Of a DNA stretch of 64,000 nucleotides, positions 16,690-25,662 are shown piece after piece (the first letter of the stretch is position 1; each line of letters opens with the position of its first letter). The position numbers and the translations under genes are program-made. The notes beneath the pieces were generated by a model. That model saw nothing but the letters and a program-made list of their open reading frames with translations. It ran no database searches and had not been told where the DNA came from. Source of the stretch: Micromonospora andamanensis (lineage in GTDB: Bacteria; Actinomycetota; Actinomycetes; Mycobacteriales; Micromonosporaceae); contig NZ_BOOZ01000034.1 in assembly GCF_016863495.1 (NCBI RefSeq), positions 30,241-94,240 of the forward strand, in the 5' to 3' direction.

Positions 16690-19163
16690 TGCGGCCGATG
16701 CGGCTGGACCTGGCGGGCTTCACCGTCTTCCGCGACGAGACCACAATCGACTTCACCGACGCCGACTTCTTCGCCCTGGTCGGGCCGACAGGTTCGGGCA
16801 AGTCCACGGTGCTCGACGCGATCTGTTTCGCGCTCTACGGCACGGTGCCCCGGTGGGGTGGCACCCGAGGGCTGGGCAACGCGCTCGCCCCGTCGGCCAC
16901 CGAGGCGCGGGTCCGGCTGGTCTTCGAGTCCGGCGGGGCCCGCTACGTCGCCACCCGGGTGGTGCGCCGGGACAGCCGGGGCAACGTCAAGACCGCAGGT
17001 GCCGGGTTGCAGCTGATGCCTGACGGATTCGACGTCACGAAGCTGGACACCGGGCTCAGTCCGGACGATCTGGGCGAGGTGGTGGCCGGCACCCCGGCGG
17101 AGATGGACGCCGCCGTGCTGGCCGCTGTCGGCCTGCCGTACGAACAGTTCACCAGCTGCGTGGTGCTGCCGCAGGGCCAGTTCGCCGACTTCCTGCACGC
17201 CCGCCCGGCCACCCGGCAACAGATCCTGGTCAACCTGCTCGGTCTCGGCGTGTACGAGCAGGTGCAGCAGCGGGCCACCACCCGGGCCGGGCAGGCGGAG
17301 GCGAAGCTGGAGGCGGTCGACCAACTGCTGGCCGGGCTGGCCGACGTCGACGACGCCGCACTGGAGCAGGCCGCCGGTCAGGTCGACCGGATGCGGGAGC
17401 TGGCCGGGGCGGTGACCGCCGCCGTACCGGAACTGGAGGCGGCGCGCACGACGGTGCGGGAGGCCAACGCGGCGCTGGCCACCCTCGACGCCGAGCTGGC
17501 CGCGTTGGACGAGGTTCGCGCGCCGGACGGCGTCACCGAGATCGCCCGGGCGGTGGTGGCGGCGCGGGCCGAGGCCGACGCGGCGGCGGCTGCCGTGTCG
17601 CTCGCCGAGGAACGCGAGGAGAAGCTGCGCGGCGAGTTGACCGCCGCCGGCGACGAGAGCGCCCTGCGGATGCTGCTGCGGGCCTACGCCGACCGGGAGC
17701 AGCTCTCCGACCAGGCGGAGCGGGTGCGGGTCGGGATGGAGGCGGCCGGTGTCGAGCACGACGCGGCGGTGCGGGCGCTGACCGGGGCGCAGGCGGCGGC
17801 CGAGCGTGCCGAGGCGGAGCTGGCGGCGGCGTTCCAGGCGCACGAGGAGGCGAAGACCGCCGACCAGGCGACGGCGTTGCGGGCGCACCTGGCCGACGGG
17901 GACTCCTGCCCGGTCTGCGAGCAGACGGTGGCCCGGGTGCCGGCTATTCCCGCCGGCTCGGCGGTGTCCAGGGCGGTGGCGGCCGGCAAGGCGGCCCGCG
18001 CGGCGAGCGAGGCGGCCCGGAAGGTCGTCGCCGAGCGGGACGCTGCCGCGCGGGACCTGGAGCGGGTGCTGCTGCGTGCCCGCACCGAACATGACGGGCT
18101 CCGGGCCCGCCTGGCCGAGCTGGACGACCAGCTCGCCGGTGCGGCCACCGCCGAGGCGCTGCGGGCGGGGCTGGCGGAGCTGGCCCGGCTGCGGCAGGGG
18201 TTGGACGAGGCGACCACGGCGGTCCGCGCCGGCCGGGACGCCGCCCGGCAGGCCCGGGGTGCGGTGGAGGCGGCGCAGGAGCGGCTCCGGGCGGCGTGGC
18301 GACGCTTCGACGGGGCCCGCGACGCGGTGGCCCGGTTCTGTCCGCCGGCCACCGACCGCGACGATGTGGCCGCCGCCTGGGCCACGTTGGCCGAGTGGGC
18401 GCAGGATCAGGCGCAGCGCCGCCGGTCGGAGCGGGCCGGGCTGGCCACCGCGGTGGTCGAGGCCGAGACGGCGGCCGGCGCGGCGGCGGACCGCATCGCC
18501 GGCATCTTCGCCGACGCCGGGCTGCCCGCCCCGGACGACCCGGTCCGCGCCGCGACAGTGGCGGTGGAGCGGGCCGAGGCCGACAGCCGCCGGCTGACCG
18601 AGCGGCGCGAACAGGCCGGGGCGCTGCGGGAGCAGCGGGCCGGGCACGAACGCGAGGCGCAGGTGGCGCGGGCGTTGGCCGGGCACCTGCGGGCCAACAA
18701 CTTCGAGCGGTGGTTGCTGGCCGAGGCGCTGGATCTGCTTGTCGACGGCGCGTCGGGGATCCTGCGGGAACTCTCCGGCGGCCAGTACGACCTGGTCCAC
18801 GACAAGGGCGAGTTCTTCGTGGTCGACCACCACGACGCCGGGCTGCGTCGGGGGGTGCGGACGCTCTCCGGCGGCGAGACGTTCCAGGCGTCCCTGGCGT
18901 TGGCGTTGGCCCTGTCGGAGCAGTTGGCCGGCATGTCCACCACCGCGGCCAGCCTGGAGTCGATAGTGCTGGACGAAGGGTTCGGCACCCTCGACGCGGC
19001 CACCCTCGACACCGTCGCCGCCACGCTGGAAAATCTGGCCGCCCGGGGCGACCGGATGGTCGGCGTGGTCACCCACGTGCCGGCGCTGGCCGAGCGCATC
19101 CCGGTCCGTTTCGAGGTGCGCAAGGATGCCCGCTCGGCCCGGGTGGAACGGACCGGCCGGTGA
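16689..19163 (+). CDS. sbcC: exonuclease subunit SbcC (Rad50 homologue)
   Basis: An 824-residue SMC-like ATPase. The N-terminal Walker A is GPTGSGKST (~residue 33), followed by ALYGTVPRW and the Q-loop region VVLPQGQFADFLHA. Two long Ala/Glu/Arg-rich coiled coils (roughly 190-400 and 430-680) flank a CPVCEQ zinc-hook motif near residue 407. The C-terminal half-domain has the ABC signature LSGGETFQASLAL (~726) and Walker B SIVLDEGFGTLD (~760). The start is the ATG overlapping the sbcD stop. The coiled coils are shorter than in E. coli SbcC (about 1050 residues), usual for actinobacteria. Partner of SbcD in end processing. Confidence 0.94.
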   Translation: MRPMRLDLAGFTVFRDETTIDFTDADFFALVGPTGSGKSTVLDAICFALYGTVPRWGGTRGLGNALAPSATEARVRLVFESGGARYVATRVVRRDSRGNVKTAGAGLQLMPDGFDVTKLDTGLSPDDLGEVVAGTPAEMDAAVLAAVGLPYEQFTSCVVLPQGQFADFLHARPATRQQILVNLLGLGVYEQVQQRATTRAGQAEAKLEAVDQLLAGLADVDDAALEQAAGQVDRMRELAGAVTAAVPELEAARTTVREANAALATLDAELAALDEVRAPDGVTEIARAVVAARAEADAAAAAVSLAEEREEKLRGELTAAGDESALRMLLRAYADREQLSDQAERVRVGMEAAGVEHDAAVRALTGAQAAAERAEAELAAAFQAHEEAKTADQATALRAHLADGDSCPVCEQTVARVPAIPAGSAVSRAVAAGKAARAASEAARKVVAERDAAARDLERVLLRARTEHDGLRARLAELDDQLAGAATAEALRAGLAELARLRQGLDEATTAVRAGRDAARQARGAVEAAQERLRAAWRRFDGARDAVARFCPPATDRDDVAAAWATLAEWAQDQAQRRRSERAGLATAVVEAETAAGAAADRIAGIFADAGLPAPDDPVRAATVAVERAEADSRRLTERREQAGALREQRAGHEREAQVARALAGHLRANNFERWLLAEALDLLVDGASGILRELSGGQYDLVHDKGEFFVVDHHDAGLRRGVRTLSGGETFQASLALALALSEQLAGMSTTAASLESIVLDEGFGTLDAATLDTVAATLENLAARGDRMVGVVTHVPALAERIPVRFEVRKDARSARVERTGR

Positions 19164-19188
19164 GCGGAACGGGGCCGGTGATGCCGAC

Positions 19189-20157
19189 GTGAACCGGTTC
19201 TTCGTCGATGCCTGGGATCCGGGCTACGGGGCGTCGTTCGAGGCGGCGCCGGCCGGCCCGGCCGCGCCGAGCAGCGCGCAGGTCGAGGCGGAGCACGAAC
19301 TGCCGGTGGTGGACTGGCGAGCCATCGGGCCCCGTCCGGGGGTCCGGGCACCCGACGTGGTGCTGCTCGTCGACGGGGTACGCCGGATCGACGCCAGCAT
19401 CTGGACGGCCGAGGAGGACGGCGGCTCGTTTCCCGGGCTGGCCGCCTCGTACGCGGCCGGGGTGGTGCGGTGCGACCTGGATCGCGGTGCCGCGCAGCTG
19501 GCCGGCGCCACGGTGGAGCGCGGCCTGTTCACCGCCAGCCCGTCAGCGACCGACGTGGTGGCCGGCAACGTCCGCTACCCGGTGCACCGGGTCAGCGGCA
19601 CCGGTGAGCTGGCCAAGCTGCCGGCGGCGGTGCAGGGCCCGCTGACCGCCCTGGAGGTGCAGGTGTCGGCTGCGGCGCGTACCGACGACGACCTGCTGGT
19701 GGTGGACGGGCCGCTGCGGAACCGGCGGCAGTTGCCCCGCACGCTCGGCTACATCAAGACCCAGCACAGCCAGTACCTCGACGCCCGACTCACCGCCGTG
19801 GTCACCGGCCTACCGCCGGGCCACCGCTCGCCGGTGTTCCGGCTCGGTACCGCCTGGGGCGGCTGGTCGTGGTATCTGCGGCTACCGGTGGCGGCGGGCG
19901 CGCCGTGGGCGGGGATCGTCCGGCTGGAGTGCTCCGCCGACCTGGAGATCGCCGAGGCGGTGCGGTTGGCCGACCTGTCGCTCGTCACCCTGCCCCGGTT
20001 CGCCTCCAGCCCGTACAAGGATCCCCGGGCCCCGCAGAACCTGGTCCCGATCGCCGGGCTGGAGCGGCTGCTGCGTTCCCGGCTGGGTGACGCGCGACTG
20101 CTGCACCGCGCGCTCACCGTCGCCGCCCGCAACGCCGCTGCCCGGGCCGACCGCTGA
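19189..20157 (+). CDS. nurA: NurA-domain nuclease
   Basis: A 322-residue protein with NurA-type features: an N-terminal FFVDAWDPGYG segment, VVLLVDGVRRIDASIW (~residue 55, the first acidic metal-binding strand of the RNase H-like fold), a LLVVDGPL strand (~168), GYIKTQHSQYL (~185) and the C-terminal ASSPYKDPRAPQNLVPIAGLE with an RLGD/RALTVAARN helix. NurA is a Mn-dependent 5'-3' and single-strand nuclease that binds the HerA ring and resects DNA ends. The start is a GTG 25 bases after sbcC; in-frame sequence before it overlaps sbcC and is not conserved-looking. The next gene starts on its stop (TGATG). Confidence 0.85.
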   Translation: MNRFFVDAWDPGYGASFEAAPAGPAAPSSAQVEAEHELPVVDWRAIGPRPGVRAPDVVLLVDGVRRIDASIWTAEEDGGSFPGLAASYAAGVVRCDLDRGAAQLAGATVERGLFTASPSATDVVAGNVRYPVHRVSGTGELAKLPAAVQGPLTALEVQVSAAARTDDDLLVVDGPLRNRRQLPRTLGYIKTQHSQYLDARLTAVVTGLPPGHRSPVFRLGTAWGGWSWYLRLPVAAGAPWAGIVRLECSADLEIAEAVRLADLSLVTLPRFASSPYKDPRAPQNLVPIAGLERLLRSRLGDARLLHRALTVAARNAAARADR

Positions 20158-21014
20158 TGGGCCGGCGGCGCGACACCGACCGGATCAGCGAGCCTGTCGA
20201 CACGGGCCTCGCCGAGGTGGTGCCGGATCCGGACCGGTCCGGCTCGTGGACGCTGCTGCTCGACGGCGCACCGCAGTCGCATGTGGACCTGACCGACCCG
20301 ACGCACCTGGAGTTCGAGTACGTCCGTCGGCTGGCCGCCGCGATCGACCTGGTGGCACCCGAGGGTGCCCCGCTGCGGGTGCTGCATCTGGGCGGCGGTG
20401 CGCTGACCCTGCCCCGGTACGTGGCCGCCACCCGCCCGGGCTCGACGCAGCGGGTGGTCGAGGTGGACGGGGCGCTCGTCGATCTGGTTCGACGCACGTT
20501 GCCGTGGCGGGCCGATCCGCGCCTGAAGGTACGCGTGGGTGACGCTCGGGCGGTCCTCGCCACCAGCCGCGAGGCCAGCTACGACGTGGTGGTCGCCGAC
20601 GTGTTCGCGGGTGCCCGGACACCGGCCCGGCTCACCTCCGTCGAGTACGCCGCCGAGGCGGCCCGGGTGCTGCACCCGGCGGGCTGGTACCTGGCGAACG
20701 TCGCCGACGGGCCGCCGCTGCGCCACGCCCGGGGCCAGGTGGCCACCGTACGGACGGTGCTGCCCCGGGCCTGTCTGGTCGCCGACGCCGCCGTGCTGCG
20801 CGGCCGGCGCTACGGCAACCTGGTGCTCGTCGCCGGTCGCCAGGATCCGCCGGTGGCCGCGCTCGCTCGCCGTGCCGCAGGTGACTGGTTTCCCGGCCGG
20901 GTCCTAGCCGACGCGGAACTCGACCGCTTCACCGGTGGCGCCGCAGTGGTGCACGACGCCGACGCCATCGACTCGACGCCACCTCCGCCGGGGATTTTTT
21001 CCGTCCGGCGTTGA
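20157..21014 (+). CDS. spermidine synthase-like methyltransferase-fold protein
   Basis: A 285-residue protein with the Rossmann methyltransferase fold used by spermidine synthases: the glycine loop LHLGGGALTLPRY (~residue 80), the acidic strand RVVEVDGALVDLVR, LKVRVGDARAVL, and YDVVVADVFAG where synthases have the catalytic DxxD-like loop. The stand-alone form lacks the membrane part of fused spermidine synthase proteins and no S-adenosylmethionine decarboxylase gene is adjacent, so polyamine synthesis is not assured. It overlaps the nurA stop by one base and so belongs to the DNA-end-processing operon; why is unclear. The call is firm at superfamily level only. Confidence 0.82.
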   Translation: MGRRRDTDRISEPVDTGLAEVVPDPDRSGSWTLLLDGAPQSHVDLTDPTHLEFEYVRRLAAAIDLVAPEGAPLRVLHLGGGALTLPRYVAATRPGSTQRVVEVDGALVDLVRRTLPWRADPRLKVRVGDARAVLATSREASYDVVVADVFAGARTPARLTSVEYAAEAARVLHPAGWYLANVADGPPLRHARGQVATVRTVLPRACLVADAAVLRGRRYGNLVLVAGRQDPPVAALARRAAGDWFPGRVLADAELDRFTGGAAVVHDADAIDSTPPPPGIFSVRR

Positions 21015-21229
21015 TCCGTCCGGTGCCGCCGTCCGTACCAGTCAGCAGCCATGCCCGTGGGGGGACGGCTTTCTGTCCATGGACGTCGGAGGTCTGCATG
21101 CACGCACTGGCGGTCGGTTGGCAGGGCGACCGGGTGCGGGTGGACTGGATGTCCGCCCGGTCCCAGTCGCGGCCAACCACGTCCACCCGTGGGGTCGACT
21201 CTCGCGCGGCGTCTCGCCAGAATAGCCCG

Positions 21230-21790
21230 GTGACGCCGCGACCCACCCCTGGCCGCCACCAGGCTTCCACCACCGAAGCCGCCCACTCCGACCAGTTGGT
21301 CCGCACGCTCTACGCGGAACACGCCGGGCCGCTGCTGATGTTCGTGATGCGGTTGACCGGCGGCGACCGGCAACGGGCCGAGGACATCGTCCAGGAGACG
21401 CTGCTGCGGGCCTGGCGCAACGCTCATCGGCTGGGCACGCAGGGACAGGGGTCGCTACGGCCGTGGCTGGTGACGGTGGCCCGCCGCATCGCCATCGACG
21501 AGCACCGCAGCGAGCAGGCCCGGCCGGCCGAGACGTACGACCGGGACCTGACCGCGTTCGCCGAGGCCGACAGCACCGACCGGGTGCTGCGGTCGATGAC
21601 TGTGGCGGACGCGCTGCGAACGTTGAGTCAGTCGCACCGGGAGATCCTGGTGGCGACGTACTTCCGGGGCCGGACGGTGCCGGAGGCGGCCGAGGAACTC
21701 GGTCTGCCACTGGGCACCGCGAAGTCGCGGGTCTACTACGCGCTGCGCGCGCTGCGCACAGCTCTGCAGGAGAGGGGGGTGACGGAATGA
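21230..21790 (+). CDS. ECF-type sigma factor
   Basis: A 186-residue group-4 sigma factor with only regions 2 and 4. Region 2 is LYAEHAGPLLMFVMRLTGG through AEDIVQETLLRAWRNAHRL (core-RNA-polymerase and -10 recognition). Region 4 is ALRTLSQSHREILVATYFRG with the helix-turn-helix VPEAAEELGLPLGTAKSRVYYALRAL (-35 recognition). The GTG at 21230 is the first start that gives a typical ~25-residue tail before region 2. The gene overlaps the downstream anti-sigma gene by four bases (ATGA), the usual sign of a stoichiometric pair. Resembles the SigL/RslA-type arrangement; the inducing signal is not evident. Confidence 0.92.
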   Translation: MTPRPTPGRHQASTTEAAHSDQLVRTLYAEHAGPLLMFVMRLTGGDRQRAEDIVQETLLRAWRNAHRLGTQGQGSLRPWLVTVARRIAIDEHRSEQARPAETYDRDLTAFAEADSTDRVLRSMTVADALRTLSQSHREILVATYFRGRTVPEAAEELGLPLGTAKSRVYYALRALRTALQERGVTE

Positions 21791-22563
21791 GCCGGGTTGA
21801 CCACATGGACGTCGCCGCGTACGCGCTCGGCGTGCTTGACGAACAGGACATGGAGCGGTTCGAGGAACACCTCGCGACCTGCTGGGCCTGTGCCGGCGAG
21901 TTGGAAACGATGGTGCCGGTGGTCGGGATGCTCTCCGACATCGACGAGGAGTCGATCACGGCGCTGGAGCAGACGCACTCGGATCCGGTCCTGTTGGACC
22001 GGACGCTCGTGGCGCTGCGTACGCACCGTCGGCGGGCCCGGTTCCGGCAGGTCCTGGCGACCGCGGCGGCCGTGGTGGTCTTCGGTGGGCTGACCGGTGT
22101 CGTGTTCAGCAATCTCAGCGACAGCAGCACGGCACCGCCGATCGCCGGGCCAACCACGGCTCCGGTGGACCCGCCGAGCAACCGCCCCGGCAACCCCAGC
22201 GGCCCGAGCGTGGGTGGCAACGAGCAGGAGGGTGCGCAGGTCGACGTCGTCGACCCGGCCACCGGAGTCGACGCGACGTTCTGGCTGATCTCGAAGGATT
22301 TCGGCACGAAGATGGACTTCAGCCTGGGCAAGCTGCCGGGGCCGCGTACCTGCCGCCTGGTGGTGGTCCGCGAGGACGGCTCCACCGAGGTCGTCTCCAC
22401 CTGGTCGGTACCGGACGGCGGTTACGGCACCAACGCCAACCCGCAGCTGCTGGCGCTGTCGGCGGCCACGTCGACGAAGCTTGACGACATCAAGCACTTC
22501 GAGGTGCAGGAAATCGACTCGCGGGGAGCCACCGACACGCTGGTGACCGTCCCCACGGCCTGA
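21787..22563 (+). CDS. zinc-binding anti-sigma factor with extracytoplasmic domain
   Basis: A 258-residue membrane anti-sigma factor. The cytoplasmic N-terminal domain carries the HxxxCxxC zinc motif (HLATCWAC, ~residues 36-43) preceded by DVAAYALGVLDEQDMERFEEHL, the ZAS fold that clamps the sigma factor and may release it on thiol oxidation. One membrane span (VLATAAAVVVFGGLTGVVFS, ~residue 92) leads to a Pro-rich stretch and an extracytoplasmic domain (VVDPATGVDATFWLISKDF, CRLVVVREDGSTEVVSTW) like the RskA C-terminal domain. Coupled to the sigma gene through ATGA and followed by a strong terminator, so the pair is a complete transcription unit. Confidence 0.9.
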   Translation: MSRVDHMDVAAYALGVLDEQDMERFEEHLATCWACAGELETMVPVVGMLSDIDEESITALEQTHSDPVLLDRTLVALRTHRRRARFRQVLATAAAVVVFGGLTGVVFSNLSDSSTAPPIAGPTTAPVDPPSNRPGNPSGPSVGGNEQEGAQVDVVDPATGVDATFWLISKDFGTKMDFSLGKLPGPRTCRLVVVREDGSTEVVSTWSVPDGGYGTNANPQLLALSAATSTKLDDIKHFEVQEIDSRGATDTLVTVPTA

Positions 22564-22571
22564 TCCGCATC

Positions 22572-22609
22572 GACGAAGGCCCGCCTCCACCGAGAGGCGG
22601 GCCTTCGTC
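22572..22609 (+). terminator. terminator after the sigma/anti-sigma operon
   Basis: A perfect 16-bp stem (22572-22587 with 22594-22609) and a six-base loop, starting nine bases after the anti-sigma stop. There is no long U-tract, which is normal for high-GC actinomycetes. Confidence 0.85.
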
Positions 22610-22783
22610 ATCCTCGGGTTTCACCGGACTGGCAACGCCACCGACCTGGGGATATGGACTCACACGGACAGAGAGCCCAGACGGTTCAACCGATTCTTGT
22701 GAGCTTGCCCACGCTTTCGGATTCAACCTTGACAGCGCCCATCCCGTATTTCCCGGTGAACTTGTCAAGTATGAGGAGGGCAC

Positions 22784-23452
22784 GTGGCACAGATGAAGCG
22801 GACCGTCATCGCCGTGGGCGCCATGTTCGCACTTACGGCCTGCGCTCCCGCGGGTTACGGCGGGGCGGACGCGGGCGCGGCCGAGCCGGTCGCCGTCGCC
22901 GCGGCCGAGCCCACCGTGACCGCCGACCCCGAGGCCAGCGCCGAGCCGGGCGCCTCGGCGTCACCGGGCGCGGAGGCCGAGACCGACGCTCCCCTGCCCG
23001 AGGGTGTCGAACTGACCGACAGCCTGACCGGCAAGAAGTTCCCCCGCATGGGTAGCGCCGTGGTCAACCAGGACGGATACATCCTGTACCGCTTTGACCG
23101 CGACAGCAACGACCCGCCGGCGTCCAACTGCGACGGCCAGTGCGCCGAGGTGTGGCCGCCGGCCCTGACCGACGGCGCCCCGGAACTGAAGGGTGTCTCC
23201 GACGACGCCGTCGGCACCATCACCCGGGAGGACGGCACCCGCCAGATCACCCTCGACGGTTGGCCGCTCTACACCTACATCGGTGACAAGAAGCCGGGCG
23301 CCTGGAAGGGCCAGGGCGTCGGCGGCACCTGGTTCGTGGTCAACCCGGACGGCAGCAAGAACCTGGAGTGCCTGCCCAAGGGCACCCCGAAGGCGGTAGC
23401 CCCGCCATCGAAGACCGAGTCGAACGACTCGGACTCCGACTACGACTACTGA
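22784..23452 (+). CDS. secreted-repeat (COG4315-like) lipoprotein
   Basis: A 222-residue lipoprotein. Signal peptide with lipobox LTAC, Cys20; then an Ala/Glu/Pro-rich linker (~residues 25-75); then a globular domain with two copies of the secreted repeat: GYILYRFDRDSNDPPASNCDG with CAEVWPP, and QITLDGWPLYTYIGDKKPG with GTWFVVNPDG. Such proteins are common, surface-attached and of unknown role. The C terminus is acidic (ESNDSDSDYDY). A GTG start at 22784 is supported by AGGAGGG immediately upstream. Lying just after the sigma/anti-sigma unit, it is a plausible target of that sigma factor, though I could not identify a shared promoter. Confidence 0.85.
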   Translation: MAQMKRTVIAVGAMFALTACAPAGYGGADAGAAEPVAVAAAEPTVTADPEASAEPGASASPGAEAETDAPLPEGVELTDSLTGKKFPRMGSAVVNQDGYILYRFDRDSNDPPASNCDGQCAEVWPPALTDGAPELKGVSDDAVGTITREDGTRQITLDGWPLYTYIGDKKPGAWKGQGVGGTWFVVNPDGSKNLECLPKGTPKAVAPPSKTESNDSDSDYDY

Positions 23453-23468
23453 TCCGTCAGCACGCTGG

Positions 23469-23505
23469 GTGGCCGGCCGCAGCCAGCAATGGCGCGGCCG
23501 GCCAC
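23469..23505 (+). terminator. terminator after the secreted-repeat lipoprotein gene
   Basis: A perfect 12-bp G/C stem (23469-23480 with 23494-23505) and a 13-base loop, 17 bases after the stop codon. Confidence 0.75.
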
Positions 23506-23844
23506 CGGCGTCTGTAAAGGCGTGCTCCAGCCATTGCACGCGGGAGGAGGGCGGCGACTGCTGCTGCGCCCAATTGGTTGAAGATCACCGATAAGCCGAA
23601 CAGTCGGCAACGCCTGGACGAACGGCAAGTATCCTCACGATCTCCAGGCTGATACATTGCCACACGTCGCGCGCCGGCGCGTCCGGCCACGGCATGCCGA
23701 GCCTGACACCGCTCCGCGACCGACGAACTAATCGGGGAGTCTCCGGCGCGACCGGAGTGATACACGTGGGGATCTCGGCTTGTCTGCTGAACCTTTCCGG
23801 CAACACGATCAGCACGGCTCAGCCCTGCCAGAAGCGGACCGGCG
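23506..23844. other. 339-bp intergenic region upstream of the Stealth operon
   Basis: No convincing coding frame, RNA or repeat. Composition drops from the high-GC background of the left flank to a more A/T-containing stretch that continues into the following operon, so this gap marks the left edge of the Stealth island. A promoter for the operon must lie here, but no clear -35/-10 pair could be assigned. Confidence 0.5.
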
Positions 23845-25662
23845 ATGATCGCACTGCGTATCTACCGGGCCCTGCCTCGGCGCTATCGTGTCCGACTCGT
23901 ACAGCTTCTTCCGCCCCAGCGGCAGCTGTGGCTCGTCCGGCGGTTGACCAGACTGGCACCGCCTCGGGCCCACACCCCTGTCGGACGAGTACACCGGGTC
24001 CGCGATCGCGGTAGCTGGGTGGCCGCAGAGGTGGCTGAGCAGGCGACCCCGCTCGCCATGTGGCAACGCAACCTCGATCTGGTGACCAACGCGCTCGACG
24101 GGGCGGGCATCGACTACTTCTGCGTTCGCCACAAGAACGACCTGCAAAGTGCGGTCGCCGTCCCACTGGCACGCAAGGGCGAGGCGCTCCGGGCGCTCCA
24201 ACAGCTCACCCAACAGCCGCAGGTCACAGTACGACTGACCAACGGTGCGGGAAAGCGCGCAACCCCCAAACAGCGTGCCGCGGTTGTTCAGGTGTTCAGC
24301 TCCGTGTCAGATCCTGACAGCGTCACCGTCCTCGGTAGCGAATTCGCCTGCGAGGTCGAGTTCTGGCACGTGACGACACCGGACGACCGACCAATCACTG
24401 AGATCGTCGCACCGCGTGGAAACCAGGTCGCCAGCTCCCTGCCAGCCCAGGGTCAAACCGTCGCCGTACCGACCTCGCGCCTTACCCGACTCGCGCCGGA
24501 ACGCGGCGAGCCGGGCCGCTACCGGAGTCGGGCGGAGTTCGCGGGCTTGGGGTACGAGCACATAACGTTTCCGATCGACGCCGTCTACACCTGGGTGGAC
24601 GGCAACGACACCGACTGGATGCAGCGGAAGAACCTCGCGCTGCTTGAGCAACAGCCAGGCTCCGAGATCAGCGATGTTGCTGCCAACGCCTCCCGTTATG
24701 TCAGCCGGGACGAGCTCCGCTACTCCCTCCGCTCCCTTGTGGCTTTCCTGCCCTGGATCCGGATGATCTATCTTGTGACGGATGATCAGGTGCCGCCCTG
24801 GTTGGATGTCGCTCACCCCATGATCAAGGTGGTACCCCACCGGGACATATTCGGCGGCACCGGCCGACTCCCGAGCTTCAACTCTCACGCGATCGAGTCA
24901 CGATTGCACCGCATTGCTGGCCTCAGCGAGCACTTCATCTACATCAACGATGACATGTTCTTCGGCCGCCCGCTGCTGCCGACCAAGTTCTTCCACGCCA
25001 ACGGACTCGCGAAGTTCTTCCCCTCGCCGGCCCAGCTCGATGTCGGACCAGCGACGATCCATGACGCACCAGTGACCGCAGCGGGCAAGAACAACCGCCG
25101 ACACATCCAGGAACGGTTCGGTCGCACGATCACGCAGAAGATGCGTCACGTGCCGTACCCGCTTCGTAAGAGCGTCTTGGAAGACATCGAGCGGGAGCTC
25201 ACCGACGAGGTGCTCGCGACGGCCCAGCACCAGTTCCGGCACCCGGGTGACCTGTCCATCCCCTCGTCGTTGCAGCACTACTGGTCCTACCTGTCGGGGA
25301 AGGCGGCCCCTGGATCGATCGCCTATTCCTACGCCGACCTGGGTCATCCCTCCGCGCCGATTCAGCTGGCAAGGCTGCTCACCCGTCGTGATCGTGACGC
25401 CTTCTGCCTGAATGACACCGACTCGGCCGAGGTCTCACTCCCCCAACAACACGCCATGCTCAGCGAGTTCCTCTCGGCGTACTTTCCGTTCCGCGCACCG
25501 TTCGAACTGCCTGCCCACCTTGAGGCGGAGCGATCTTCCCAAACCGCGACTGCACTCGCCGCTGCGAGCCTGCCGCTGGAGCACTCAACCGACCTGATCC
25601 GTCAGGGCTCCGGGAACAGCCAGGCAAGCATCTTCAGCAGCGGCCGTGAGCCTGTCCAATGA
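23845..25662 (+). CDS. Stealth-family sugar-phosphate transferase (1)
   Basis: A 605-residue Stealth protein, the family of hexose-1-phosphate transferases that build phosphodiester-linked capsule or wall polysaccharides. All four conserved regions are present in order: CR1 FPIDAVYTWVDG (~residue 242), CR2 with RDELRYSLRSL, NSHAIESRLHRI and HFIYINDDMFFGRPL (~290-375), CR3 KNNRRHIQERFGR (~413) and CR4 AFCLNDTDSAE (~518). Before CR1 lies a ~200-residue module (WQRNLDLVTNAL, FACEVEFW) shared with the other two Stealth proteins in this cluster. The protein starts with MIALRIYRALPRRYRVRL, nearly the same as the divergent copy at 29601-31400. The stop overlaps the next gene (ATGA). Substrate sugar unknown. 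Confidence 0.9.
   Translation: MIALRIYRALPRRYRVRLVQLLPPQRQLWLVRRLTRLAPPRAHTPVGRVHRVRDRGSWVAAEVAEQATPLAMWQRNLDLVTNALDGAGIDYFCVRHKNDLQSAVAVPLARKGEALRALQQLTQQPQVTVRLTNGAGKRATPKQRAAVVQVFSSVSDPDSVTVLGSEFACEVEFWHVTTPDDRPITEIVAPRGNQVASSLPAQGQTVAVPTSRLTRLAPERGEPGRYRSRAEFAGLGYEHITFPIDAVYTWVDGNDTDWMQRKNLALLEQQPGSEISDVAANASRYVSRDELRYSLRSLVAFLPWIRMIYLVTDDQVPPWLDVAHPMIKVVPHRDIFGGTGRLPSFNSHAIESRLHRIAGLSEHFIYINDDMFFGRPLLPTKFFHANGLAKFFPSPAQLDVGPATIHDAPVTAAGKNNRRHIQERFGRTITQKMRHVPYPLRKSVLEDIERELTDEVLATAQHQFRHPGDLSIPSSLQHYWSYLSGKAAPGSIAYSYADLGHPSAPIQLARLLTRRDRDAFCLNDTDSAEVSLPQQHAMLSEFLSAYFPFRAPFELPAHLEAERSSQTATALAAASLPLEHSTDLIRQGSGNSQASIFSSGREPVQ

Noticed and set aside
16611..19076. Minus-strand open frame of ~820 codons opposite sbcC
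   Set aside because: Shadow of the sbcC coding strand, with a Gly/Arg/His-rich translation and no conserved motifs.
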